A DNA stretch of 64,000 bases from Sorex araneus (Eukaryota > Chordata > Mammalia > Eulipotyphla > Soricidae), in contig NC_073303.1 of the NCBI RefSeq assembly GCF_027595985.1, positions 369,127,386 to 369,191,385 of the forward strand, read 5' to 3'. The notes under the pieces were generated by a model. It saw only the letters and a list, made by a program, of their open reading frames with translations. It did not search any database and had not been told where the DNA came from. A program made the position numbers and the translations under genes. Below, in pieces: positions 42,399 through 51,737 of this stretch (position 1 is the stretch's first letter; every line of letters begins with the position of its first letter).

Positions 42399-42565
42399 AG
42401 GACCAGAGCAATAGAACTGCAAGACAGGTGTTTCCCTTGCAGTCAGCTGACCCAGGTTTGATCCCTGGCACCCCTCATGGTCCCCTGATCGCCGGAAGGA
42501 GTGACTCCTGAATGCAGAGCCAGAAGTAAGCCCAGAGCACTGCCAGATGTGGCCCCCCAAATAAA
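42399..42565 (+). mobile_element. SOR-type SINE, moderately diverged
   Basis: GGACCAGAGCAATAGAACTG, CAGGTTTGATCCCTGGCACC and TGACTCCTGAATGCAGAGCC. Confidence 0.88.
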
Positions 42566-42984
42566 CTAAAAGAATGAATACACAAAACGCTGTGTGTATT
42601 ATTTAAAATGTATGTTTTATTTTTAATTGTTGTCTATAAAAATAATGTGATTAGTTCTGCCTTAGATCAATGAACTGTTGCTGGTTTTGCCAGTTCTCAG
42701 CTGTGTAAGGGTTGAAAGTCACTGGAGCACCCTCTTCCCTCCCAGCACCAGCCTGTCCCCAGTGAAGGAGGGTTTCTGCCCCTCTCCTCCTGGCAGGAGG
42801 AGGGCCACAGGAAGAGGGCAGCAAAGTGCCCGGGTTTCAAAAATAACAAAACAAGATGCCCATTTAAGTTTGAGGTTCAGATAGAAAAGAAACTGTACCT
42901 CCCAAATTTGTTGCTTATCTGACCTTCAGGTTGAACTGGTCTCCTATAGTTTGTGTGGCAACCCTTGTTTGCAATGTAAGAAAA
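42566..42984. other. Unassigned sequence
   Basis: No recognised repeat or gene before the composite insertion. Confidence 0.3.
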
Positions 42985-42998
42985 AGTGAAGAGTCATT
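42985..42998. repeat. Left target-site duplication of the L1-like/TOMM6 composite
   Basis: AGTGAAGAGTCATT. The matching copy AGCGAAGAGTCATT is at 44555-44568, directly after the A-rich tail of the TOMM6 copy. Confidence 0.75.
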
Positions 42999-43996
42999 GA
43001 GTGAAGTATCCGGGCCGTCCAGCAGCACCGCAAGCCGGAGATTGCTCTGGACCCCAGACCAGGCCAACAACACCGGGGTGCCAGACGGAGAAGGTACAGC
43101 CAGCACGCCTTCTCCAGATGGAGCCCCGGCGACACTGAGCTTCTACTAACACGGCTCCGGTATGCGGGGCTGGGACATCTCCAAACCTTTCCTGATATAC
43201 ATAATATATGTTCAGGAATGGCTCCGCCACCCCTGAGCATCCATTATCCCAGAGGCACAGAAACCAATCTCAGAATGCAGCAGCTGCTGGCAGTTATACT
43301 CCTGGACTCTGAACTAAGCTACAGCCCCGTGCAGCCCCGGGAGGGGAAGGGTTTCTGTCCTTTGGCCTTTTCTCCCCTGGACAGCATGGCGACTGCCACT
43401 ATTCAGAACCAATTGGACAGAGAGGTAGGAGTTTGCAGTGATGGGATGGGATGCATGGGGAATCTTGCGATGGGGGAGGCAGAACCGGCCCTGCCTCCTG
43501 CCCAAGTGAGACCCCAAGCGGTCGCCCATGTGCAGCTCCTCCACTCCTGAACAGCCATGATCCCAGCGCCATAGAAACCAATCTCAGAATGCAGCGGCTG
43601 CTGGCAGAAATACCTCTGGACTTAATACCAGAATTCCAAATCTGGGCAGCTGCTTTCACGACAGTGCAACATCATATGCTCTTTGTTATTGACAAGAGAT
43701 AACATCCAATCTAATGATGCCATTCCGACAGGTCTGACTGTTGGGGGGAAAACTCCAAATAATGATAGTGAGTTTCCTGTTGAAAATTGAATGTAATCAA
43801 AGTAAGGAAAGAGTATAGTGAAAATCATCTGCCACACAGGCAGAGGGGGAGTGGGAGTGGGGGTGGGCTGGGGTTATTGGTGGTGGAACATGTGCACTGG
43901 TGAAGGGATGGGTGTTTGAGCATAGTGTGACTGAGACTCGATCCTAAAAGCCCTGTAACTGTTCTCACAGTAACTCAATTAAAAAATAAATTTAGA
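42999..43996 (+). mobile_element. Non-autonomous L1-derived element, copy 3 (5' part of composite)
   Basis: The 5' region (42999-43640) is GC-rich and contains a 95-bp direct repeat about 314 bp apart (ACCAATCTCAGAATGCAGC at about 43262 and 43577), like monomers of an L1 5' UTR. The 3' region (about 43725-43990) has CAGGTCTGACTG, TGAATGTAATCAAAGTAAGG, CACTGGTGAAGGGATGGGTG and TAACTCAATTAAAAAATAAA, matching copy 1 at 7213-7500. No ORF1 or ORF2 is present. It runs straight into the TOMM6 copy with only about 15 bases between its tail and the TOMM6 start codon. Confidence 0.7.
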
Positions 43997-43999
43997 AAG

Positions 44000-44554
44000 C
44001 AGGGGGCGGCCATGGTGTCCAGCGGGGTTGGCGTGAGCGCCGCAGCCGGGGCAGGCGACGGCACAGACATGCCGGACAACGTGTGTGACTGGCTTCGGGG
44101 TGTCTACCACTTCGCCACCGATCGGAACGACTTCTGGAGGAACTTGATCCTTAATTTGGGACTTTTTGCTGCTGGAGTTTGGCTGGCCAGGAACTTGAGC
44201 GACAATGATTTAATGGCACCTCAGCCTGGGTGTAACCAAGAGGCACATGGAATCCCTGTAGAACCTTCCAAAGACAGCTCTACTCTGGATTTCCTGATGG
44301 CAGCTGATGTGATTCAGAGGGACCTTCCCAATTTCCTCCTCTTCCACGAGTCCAGTCAGAACTCCCTCCTCTTGGCAGCATTCAGGCTTCAGCTGCGGTG
44401 TTAACCTGTCTTGTGAAGTTCTGTAATGGTCCCCAAGTTTCTGGAGGGGTGCACTTTGATCTGATCTTGGATCTTATGTATGGTATTTAAACAATATTTG
44501 AAATAAAGACTGCATAGAGAGACAATAAATAAATTTTAAAAAAATTTAAAAAAC
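44000..44554 (+). pseudogene. TOMM6: Processed TOMM6 pseudogene
   Basis: The frame opened at ATG 44012 encodes a close match to the 74-residue TOMM6, the small Tom6 subunit of the mitochondrial outer-membrane TOM import complex. The core GVYHFATDRNDF and the predicted membrane span (LILNLGLFAAGVWLARNL) are preserved. At the C-terminus, after QPG, one base is lost before the ancestral stop, which survives out of frame as TAA at 44233-44235. The frame therefore runs 57 residues into former 3' UTR and ends at 44404. There are no introns. An AATAAA at 44502 is followed by an A-rich tail and by the 3' copy of a target-site duplication, so this is a retrocopy. Substitutions at otherwise conserved positions and the lost stop argue against function. 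The match rests on memory of the family, not a search. Confidence 0.88.
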
Positions 44555-44658
44555 AGCGAAGAGTCATTATTATGCTCCATAACTTCAAAGAGTAAACTAG
44601 AACTGGGGAAACTTAATTTTCTTTTTCTAAGATATTTGACTTTCAAAATGTAAGAAAT

Positions 44659-44834
44659 TTTTTTTTCTTTTTGGGCCATACCCAGTGATACTTAGGGGTT
44701 GCTTCTGGCTCTCCACTCAGGGATCAGGGATGACTCTGGCGGTGCTCAGAGGACCATATGGGGTGCTGGGGCACGAGCTCGGGTCAGCCACATGCAAGGC
44801 AAACGCCCTACCCACTGTGCTATCACTCTGGCCC
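44659..44834 (-). mobile_element. SOR-type SINE with short TSD
   Basis: TAAGAAAT at 44651-44658 and 44839-44846. The B box is eroded (GGGCACGAGCTCGGGT). Confidence 0.88.
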
Positions 44835-44856
44835 AACATAAGAAATGTTAAACTCA

Positions 44857-44995
44857 TGGGCCAGAGTGATATGATAGTACAGCAGGTAGGATGTTTCCGT
44901 GCACGCAGCCGATAGAGGATTGATCCCCAGCATCCCATCTGCTCCCTGAGCCCCACCACTAATCAGCACTGCCAGGTGTGGCCCCAAAACAAAGA
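44857..44995 (+). mobile_element. SOR-type SINE, internally deleted
   Basis: GGGCCAGAGTGATATGATAG, GAGGATTGATCCCCAGCATCC and CACTGCCAGGTGTGGCCCC. The middle of the body is missing. Inverted relative to its left neighbour. Confidence 0.85.
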
Positions 44996-45235
44996 ACATC
45001 CAAACAAGAGAAATTAAAAACCTAAGTGAAGAATGTGATAAATTGTTACATTTAAATGAAACTAATGTTTGTAAAGAATGTAGAGATGTTAAAATCCAGA
45101 AATACAAATATACATATATGTGTGTATGCATATAAAGTAGCAAAATAAAAGTCACCTGTAATCTTGTTTTTCGTAGATAATTATTATTCATTTATGGGCT
45201 ATTTTCTTTTTTCTTTCTTTTTCTCTTTTATTTTT

Positions 45236-45400
45236 TAGTTTTTGGCCCCAAACCTTCAGTAGTCAGGGCATCCTCCTAGCTCTACACTCAGGAATCACTC
45301 TTGGTGAGGCTCGGAGGACCATATGGGATGTCAGGGTCAAACTCTGCTTGACCGTGTGCAAGGCAAGTGCCCTGACAGTGGAGCTATCACTTTGGCCCCT
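45236..45400 (-). mobile_element. SOR-type SINE, diverged
   Basis: CTCTACACTCAGGAATCACTC, GACCATATGGGATGTCAGG and CTATCACTTTGGCCCC. Confidence 0.85.
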
Positions 45401-45609
45401 GAGGACTGTTTCCTTAGAGTTTGTATTCTATGGGAGATCATTTTGGAAAGTTAAAATGGGAACAAGTCTAAACTCAAAGCTGCTACTTAAGGAAAATAAG
45501 TATGTTCAACTTATTAACAGTTTTTTAATAGAAAATGATAGTATATAATTTCATGCAGTGAAGACCACCTCTGCTTTGCATGTTTCAAGGGGAAGAAAAG
45601 AGAAAAACA

Positions 45610-45610
<1 letters not shown>

Positions 45611-45700
<90 letters not shown>
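45611..45700. repeat. (AAAG)n microsatellite
   Basis: About 22 AAAG units, purine-only on the plus strand. Confidence 0.98.
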
Positions 45701-45716
45701 CGAGAGAGAGAAAAGG

Positions 45717-45820
45717 AAGGAAGTTAGGAAGGAAGGAAGGAAGGAAGGAAGGAAGGAAGGAAGGAAGGAAGGAAGGAAGGAAGGAAGGAAGGAAGGAAGG
45801 AAGGAAGGAAGGAAGGAAGA
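45717..45820. repeat. (AAGG)n microsatellite
   Basis: About 25 units, separated from the AAAG block by GCGAGAGAGAGAAAAGG and TTAGG. Confidence 0.98.
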
Positions 45821-45896
45821 AAAGAAAGAAAGGTTTTGGGGGAAGGGAGGAAAGGGAACTAAGACCCAGGTGGAAAGAATAGGGAAGTGGTAGTTG

Positions 45897-45968
45897 CACC
45901 ATCCTTGCATCCCCAGGATAAATCCTAGCCGTGGTGTATCATCCTTTCGCTGTATCGTTGGTTTCAGT
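45897..45968 (-). repeat. Short duplicate of an L1 ORF2 segment
   Basis: The 72 bases with CCATCCTTGCATCCCCAGG and GTATCATCCTTTCGCTGTAT match 46787-46858 with three differences. The flanks are unrelated. Confidence 0.9.
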
Positions 45969-46224
45969 GTGATGCATGAGCAGGAAGTGGAGGGGAAGAG
46001 AGAGGAACACTCAGGAGTTGGGGTGAGAGAAGAGAGAGCAGCACAGGGAAAGAGAAGATGCTGCAATCGGAAGTGAGGGCTTGAGTGTTTGACCTAGTTA
46101 ACCAGGGCAAAGGGAAAGAAAGGTGGAGAGAGATCTGAGTAAGTTGGCAGCTGCCAAGTTCAGGTCCCCCAAGAATCAATGAATAAACAGCAGGTTAAAG
46201 TGAAGTTTTGTTTGTTCTTGATGG

Positions 46225-46610
46225 ATGGATAGCATGATCTGTGTACAGATCATGAGTGTACAAATTTAATGAATTTTCACAAGCACATTCAGGGTTCCAC
46301 TACCCAGAACAGGAAAGGACGCTGTCAGCACCCTATGCCTTCTACTTCACCCCCAGGAAGGAGCACGCCAAAGTAACTACTATCCCAGCATTTACATCAT
46401 TGATTGGTATTGTCTGCTTTTGGACCATACATCAATATTTATGCATAAATTAAGTGAGAGGATACTGTATCTACTCTTTGGGATCTGGCTTTTTTTTCTT
46501 CTTTTGCTTGTGAGATATATCAATAGTGCTCCAGGTGACAATAGTTTATTTTCATTAATAGTAAATTTTTCCTTTGCATGACCATACCACAATCCATTTT
46601 TGTTTGTTTG
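46225..46610 (-). mobile_element. Old L1 (L1M-type) 3' region
   Basis: AATTTTCACAAGCACATTCAG, CACTACCCAGAACAGGAAAGG and CTACTCTTTGGGATCTGGC follow the order of an antisense mammalian L1 3' region. Strongly diverged. Confidence 0.65.
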
Positions 46611-46611
46611 A

Positions 46612-46995
46612 AAATGCTTTCTTCTGCATCTATTGACATAACCATATAATTCTTAAAAGCAAATAACCACACAATTTATATAAGCAAGGAAAATGCTTTT
46701 TTCTGCATCTATTGATGTGACCATATAGTTTTTACTTTTCCTTGTATTGATATGATGTATTGCACTGATTGACTTGCATACATTAAACCATCCTTGCATC
46801 CCCAGGATAAATCCTAGCCATGGTGTATCATCCTTTCGCTGTATTGTTGGATTCAGTTGCTAATATTTGGTTGAGGATCTTTGCATCTGTGTTATCAGGG
46901 ATATAGGTCTTAAGTTCCTCTTTTGTGCTGTCTGCTTTTGGTATCAGGATAATGTTTACCTCCCAGAAACTGTTTGGGAGTATTCTGACTGTAAA
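46612..46995 (-). mobile_element. L1 ORF2 (reverse transcriptase region) fragment
   Basis: Antisense landmarks: TTTTCTGCATCTATTGA, ACCATCCTTGCATCCCCAGG, TTTGGTTGAGGATCTTTGC and CTGCTTTTGGTATCAGGATAA. The CTGCATCTATTGA block is tandemly duplicated (46620 and 46700). Frame is destroyed. Confidence 0.85.
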
Positions 46996-47265
46996 TACTG
47001 ATTAGTCCTCTGGACTCCCATGTTCACTCATTAAGAGTACAAATATGAACAATATAGAATGTAAGTATCATCCTTACTATAGTAGCTCACCTTTTAATTC
47101 TTTCTATGAATTCAGTGGTTTCTGTTGTTGAACAGATGTTCTTAATTATAGGATACTTTTTCCCCTTTAATGTTTTGTTAATTTTTTTTTTCTGTTTTAA
47201 ATCATCTTTGTGTACTCCCAAGATTTTAAGACTTTTTTTTCTATGCTATACTCTAGAATTTTTGT

Positions 47266-47434
47266 TTATTTGTTTTTGGGCCACACCCAGCAATGCTCAG
47301 GGGTGACTCACAGCCCTGCACTCAGGAATCACTCCTGCTGGTGCTTGGAGGATTCTATGGGATGCCAGGAATCAAACCCTGGTCAGCCACAAGCAAGGCA
47401 AAAACCCTACCTGCTGTACTATCTCTCTGGCCCC
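47266..47434 (-). mobile_element. SOR-type SINE
   Basis: TTTTTGGGCCACACCCAGC, GGAATCAAACCCTGGTCAGC and CTATCTCTCTGGCCCC. Confidence 0.9.
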
Positions 47435-47477
47435 TAGATGCTGGTTGTTCTTTAGTTTGTTTGTTTTTACCACTTTT

Positions 47478-47648
47478 CTTTTTCTTTTTGGGTCACACCT
47501 GGCGATGCACAGGGGTTACTCCTGGCCCTGCATCTCAGGAATTACTCCTGGTAGTGCTCAGGGGACCATATGGGATGCTGGGAATCGAACCCGGGTCGGC
47601 TGCGTGCAAGGCAAACGCCCAACCCACTGTGCAATTACTCCAGCCCCA
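47478..47648 (-). mobile_element. SOR-type SINE with perfect 15-bp TSD
   Basis: GTTTTTACCACTTTT at 47463-47477 and 47649-47663. It is inserted in an old L1 segment. Confidence 0.97.
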
Positions 47649-47649
47649 G

Positions 47650-47835
47650 TTTTTACCACTTTTTATATTTACATAAAAACCTATGTGCAATTGATTTTTG
47701 AGCACGGAAGTATATGAGTCAAGATTAGGTTTTTTTCTCCACATGAATATCTGATTGATTTGGCATCACTTACTGAAAAATCACCATTTCCCCACATTAT
47801 CTCGGTGTTGTAAATCAAGTTTAGGCTGAGTCTGT
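47650..47835 (-). mobile_element. Old L1 fragment
   Basis: AATTGATTTTTGAGCACGG, CTCCACATGAATATCTGATTG and CACTTACTGAAAAATCACC follow the order of a common antisense L1 segment. Confidence 0.6.
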
Positions 47836-47934
47836 TTCAATTACATGCTTGAATAGCTAAAAGTAGATGTGAATTAAGCACTAAGAAATACAGGAAAGTG
47901 ATGATCAACACATGGGGAATATTAATAAAGAAAC

Positions 47935-48740
47935 AGAAATCATACAGAAAGGAAAACAAAGTCTGGAGCTGAGAATCACAGTAACTGGGATCTTCACTGG
48001 AGAATTCCAACATCATACTTGCATAGGCAGAATGAACCAGTGAACTTAGATATGGGACACTTACAATTACTTATTTCTATGAGCAGAGAGAAAAGTAAAA
48101 AATAAAGAACCTAAGAGGTTCAAATATACCAACATCTGTGTTATGGTAATACCAGAAGGAAAAAGCAAAAGGAAAAGGTAAAAATATTATGTGAAGAAGT
48201 CATGACAAAGATGCCCCAAATTTTATTAAAAGACATCAATCTATATGTATGCAAGAAACTCAAAGAATTCCAGAAATGATAAATGAAATTATTCATTCCT
48301 GGACACATTATAATAAAACCATAGAAAGAAAAAAGGCAAAAAGAACCTCAAGAGCAGGAGAAAAGAAACAACTTGTGTAGAAGGTAACTTCAACAAGACG
48401 AACAGTCTGTTACTCATGAATACCTTGAAGCTCAGAAGGCTGTGCTCAAACAAATAAGAACAAAACAGCAACAACAAAACAACCAAAAATTTTACATTTG
48501 TCAAGGCTTTTTGTCAAAGTGAGGGAGAAATAAGAAATTCCCCAATAAAAGCTGAGGGAACTTGTCACTTCTTGACCTGTTCTACAAGAAATGTTAACAG
48601 TATTATTACTTTAGGCATCAGTGCTAAAGGATTGTTGCTTCAGGATGTAATAAAAGACATTAGACAATACCTCAATGCCTTGACAAATTAAGTAACTGAT
48701 AAAGACAACCATATAGGTATTATTATAATTTAGCCTTCTT
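47935..48740 (+). mobile_element. Old L1 ORF1-region fragment
   Basis: GAATCACAGTAACTGGGATC, CATTATAATAAAACCATAG, AAAGCTGAGGGAACTTGTC and CCTGTTCTACAAGAAATG are in the order of a mammalian L1 ORF1 segment. The frame is broken throughout. Confidence 0.75.
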
Positions 48741-48818
48741 AATTTTACATAGACATATAATCTAGTAGGAAACAACCGGGAATGTGGAAATACATGCATA
48801 AATCTCCAGTCAGATATT

Positions 48819-48993
48819 TATTTATTTTTTTGCTTTTTGGTCATACCCGGGCATTGCACAGGGGTTGCTCCTGGCTCGTGCACTCAGGAATTACTCCTGG
48901 CAGTGCTCAGGGGGCCATATGGGATTCTGGGTATCGAACCCAGGTCAGTGCATGCAAGGCAAAAGCCTACCTGCTGTGCTATTGCTCCAGCCC
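48819..48993 (-). mobile_element. SOR-type SINE
   Basis: TGCTTTTTGGTCATACCCGGG, GGTATCGAACCCAGGTCAG and CTATTGCTCCAGCCC. The adjoining 49010-49079 resembles an antisense L1 3' terminus. Confidence 0.92.
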
Positions 48994-49094
48994 TAGGTCA
49001 ATTTATTAAACAATTTTTATTAAGGCCTCATCATGTACAAAGTTATTCATAGTTGGACTTTAGACAGTTAATTTTTCACAAGAATGCCGAGGTC

Positions 49095-49531
49095 TCCAGA
49101 CCCAGTAAAACCTCTTTCGGTGTGAGCAACTCCTCGCAGAATGTCTCCAGCCTGAGAACTAAGCTTCGGCCCCGTGCCCGCCCGGGAGGGGAAAGGTATC
49201 TCTCTCTCTCTCGCCTCTTTCTCTCCGGGGATGAAGGGCGCAGTGGCCGCCATGTTAAGACGACCACAGATTGGGTTTTCAAGCCTGCAATTATCTAATA
49301 TCTGGAAGAAATCTCCCTGGACTCCTTGTTAAAGTACAGAAATTCAAAACCGCGCGGCCGCAGTAGCGGCCGCGCGACCTTATTTGTCTTCACAGTAGGT
49401 CTGAATCTAGTGGGGTACTCCTAACAACAATGGTGAGGTTTGTGTTGAAATATTGAATGTAACCAAAGTAAACGGAAAAAAAAATAAAAGAAAAGAAATA
49501 CAGCTGCCCACAGAAACTAGAAAAAAAAAAA
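49095..49531 (+). mobile_element. Non-autonomous L1-derived element, copy 2, with 15-bp TSD
   Basis: AAGAATGCCGAGGTC flanks the unit at 49080-49094 and 49532-49546, and it ends in an A-tail. It matches copy 1 from its TCCAGACCCAG (6942) onward and so is 5'-truncated. The GC-rich 5' module carries CCGCCATGTT (49247-49256), a YY1-type site like those in L1 promoters. The L1 terminus after CCAAAGTAAACGG is replaced by an A-rich tail. A GC palindrome sits at 49351-49376. Confidence 0.8.
49351..49376. repeat. Perfect 11-bp-arm GC palindrome with two NotI sites
   Basis: CGCGCGGCCGC, spacer AGTA, then GCGGCCGCGCG. It interrupts AATTCAAAAC...ACCTTATTTG, where copy 1 (about 7188) has no such insert. 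Confidence 0.95.
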
Positions 49532-49546
49532 AAGAATGCCGAGGTC

Positions 49547-49928
49547 ATTCCATGGGGAAAGAATGGGGTATTGGGACCACGGGAGAGCCACGTGCCAGAG
49601 AATAATGGTGCATCACACCCTACATTAAGGGAAAAAATAATTCAGAAAAATAAGAAATCCTAAATGTAAAATCAAAGTCCTAAGTGTAACAATGAAAACT
49701 TATAATCTTATCAGAAATATCAGAGGCAAATCTTCCTAAACTCAAGTTTCTGAATGGACTCTTACACCGGACAGCCAAAGAAAAAGCAACAAGTCTGCTT
49801 CATCAAAACGAAAAAAAAAACTTTTCTACTCTAAAGGATAGTATCAAGCGAGTTAAAAACCGGTTTCTAGAGCAAGAAAAAGTATCTGTAAGGATTTCTT
49901 GGTAAGGGTCTCGGGTCCAGCACATATA
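49547..49928. other. Unassigned AT-rich sequence
   Basis: No confident repeat or gene. Confidence 0.3.
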
Positions 49929-49929
49929 A

Positions 49930-50095
49930 GGTCTGGTGCTGACTCAGGCATACACTGTGCTTTGCATGCAATCACCCTGGGCTCTGTTCCTGGCACTGCC
50001 TGGTGCCCTGAGCATCACTGGAAGGAGCAACTCCTAAGCACCAATCTGGGAGTATCCCTCCCCTCCAGCACCACAAAATGTGGCCTGAAAACAAT
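49930..50095 (+). mobile_element. SOR-type SINE, diverged
   Basis: CTGTGCTTTGCATGCAATC, TGAGCATCACTGGAAGGAGC and ACAAAATGTGGCC. Confidence 0.5.
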
Positions 50096-50099
50096 CCAA

Positions 50100-50590
50100 A
50101 AACTTGAGAATTAACAGACAAATAATTCTATTTAAAAATAAATACTTCTATTTTTCAAGAGGCTGCTAAGCATATGAAAAGATGCTCAATCATAGGGAAA
50201 TGCATAACTAAATCACAGTGAGGACCACTTTGGACCAGCTGGAAGGGGTATTACAAGACAAACAAAGCAAAACTTAAAGACAGAAAATAGCAAGGGAAGG
50301 TGAGGATGCGAAGCCACGGGAAGCTTTGTGTGTTGCTGGAGGGGATGTAAAATAACGTGTTCTGGAAACGTTTGACAGCAACTCAGAAAGGCAAACGCAG
50401 AATTACCATGGGCTGCAGTAATTTGCTCCTAGGTATATGCTTGGATGAGTTGAAAACAGATATTCACCAAGTATTTGTATATGAATGTTCACACTTTGCA
50501 GAAGCAACTCAAATACCCACCAGTAAGCGAACAGATCAGTATAACTTTGGATTGCTGTGCAGTAGGACGGGATTCAGGCATCAGAATATG
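50100..50590. other. Unassigned sequence, probably L1-derived in part
   Basis: GCATAACTAAATCACAGTGAGG and GAAGCAACTCAAATACCCACC resemble the L1 ORF2 3' end, but I could not trace the element continuously. Confidence 0.4.
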
Positions 50591-50594
50591 TGGC

Positions 50595-50765
50595 AGGCAG
50601 CAGGGATAGGACAGCAGGTAAGTGCTGCTTGCCTCGAATGCAGTTCATGTGGGTTTGATCCTGGGTCCCACGTATGGTTCCCTGACCTTCACCAGATGTG
50701 ATTCCTGAGCACAAAGTCAGGAGAAAGCACCAATCACTGCCTGCTGTGGGTCAGAAAAAAACCCC
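50595..50765 (+). mobile_element. SOR-type SINE, diverged
   Basis: GGGATAGGACAGCAGGTAAG, GTGGGTTTGATCCTGGGTCCC and TGTGATTCCTGAGCACAAAG. Confidence 0.8.
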
Positions 50766-50812
50766 CCAAATCCAAAAGAAGGATGGCTGCATGTGTCTGT
50801 GAATGTACTAAG

Positions 50813-51034
50813 CACTGTCATCCCGTTGTTCATCGATTTGCTCGAGCGGGCACCAGTAACATCTCCATTTTGAGACTTGTTGTTACTGTTTTTGGCATAT
50901 CAAATACGCCACGGGTAGCTTGCCAGACTCGGCCGTGTGGGTGGGATACTCTCGGTAGCTTGCCGGGCTCTCCGAGAGGGGCGGAGGAATCGAACCTGGG
51001 TTGGCCGCGTGCAAGGCAAATGCCTTACCTGCTA
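50813..51034 (-). mobile_element. SINE-B, full length, short subtype
   Basis: CACTGTCATCCCGTTGTTC, GGCATATCAAATACGCC, GCTCTCCGAGAGGGGCGGAGG and GAATCGAACCTGGGTTGGCC. Confidence 0.92.
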
Positions 51035-51049
51035 CAAACATTAAATTAT

Positions 51050-51240
51050 GGGCTGGAAAGATGTATAAGGGCTCAGGCAGTTGCCCCAGTTTGGTCAAAT
51101 CCATTTTGATCCCCTGTATTGCATATGATTTCCCCAGCAGCACTGGGAATGGCCCTAAGCACAGAGTTGGGGGAAGCCCTGGAGCACTGCTGGCTGGATG
51201 TGAAACACCCAACCCTCACTCCACCCACCCCCCAAAAAAA
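51050..51240 (+). mobile_element. SOR-type SINE, strongly diverged
   Basis: GGGCTGGAAAGATGTATAAGG head and CCTAAGCACAGAGTTGGGGG body. Confidence 0.55.
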
Positions 51241-51515
51241 ACCCAAATCACACAAAAAACAAACAAAAAGCATACTCAGGATCAAAGCATACTTTCAAAA
51301 ATCATAGTCAGGATCAGAAGGGAAACCCATTCACTAACATCTTCTCTCGACTTCTTTCTCAGGAAGAAGATGATGAGAAAGTGGTGTCTAAGGGGATACA
51401 TTTTTAAAAATTATTTATTTGGAATTCTGAATCAAATAGGAGTGAGTAGGGTCTTGCGAGCCTTAATCACGCAGAGACATTAATCATGAATCATGTGAAC
51501 TCCAACCATTGTGTT
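51241..51515. other. Unassigned sequence
   Basis: No recognised content. Confidence 0.3.
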
Positions 51516-51517
51516 CT

Positions 51518-51676
51518 GGGCCAGAGCCATAGGGAGGGTGTTTGCCTGGCATGCAGTCAGCCCGGGTTTGATACCCAGAATCCCATATGGTCCCCTGAGC
51601 ACCACCACGAGTGATTCCTGAGTGCAGAAGCAGGTGTCACCTCTGAACATCCCCAGATGTGGCAAAAAAAAAAAAT
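51518..51676 (+). mobile_element. SOR-type SINE
   Basis: GGGCCAGAGCCATAGGGAGGG, CCCGGGTTTGATACCCAGAA and a short A-tail. Confidence 0.9.
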
Positions 51677-51737
51677 CTTGTTCTCTCTGCCCTCTAATTA
51701 GAGGAGAGGTAAGGATTATCCTACCTAACTATCTTGT

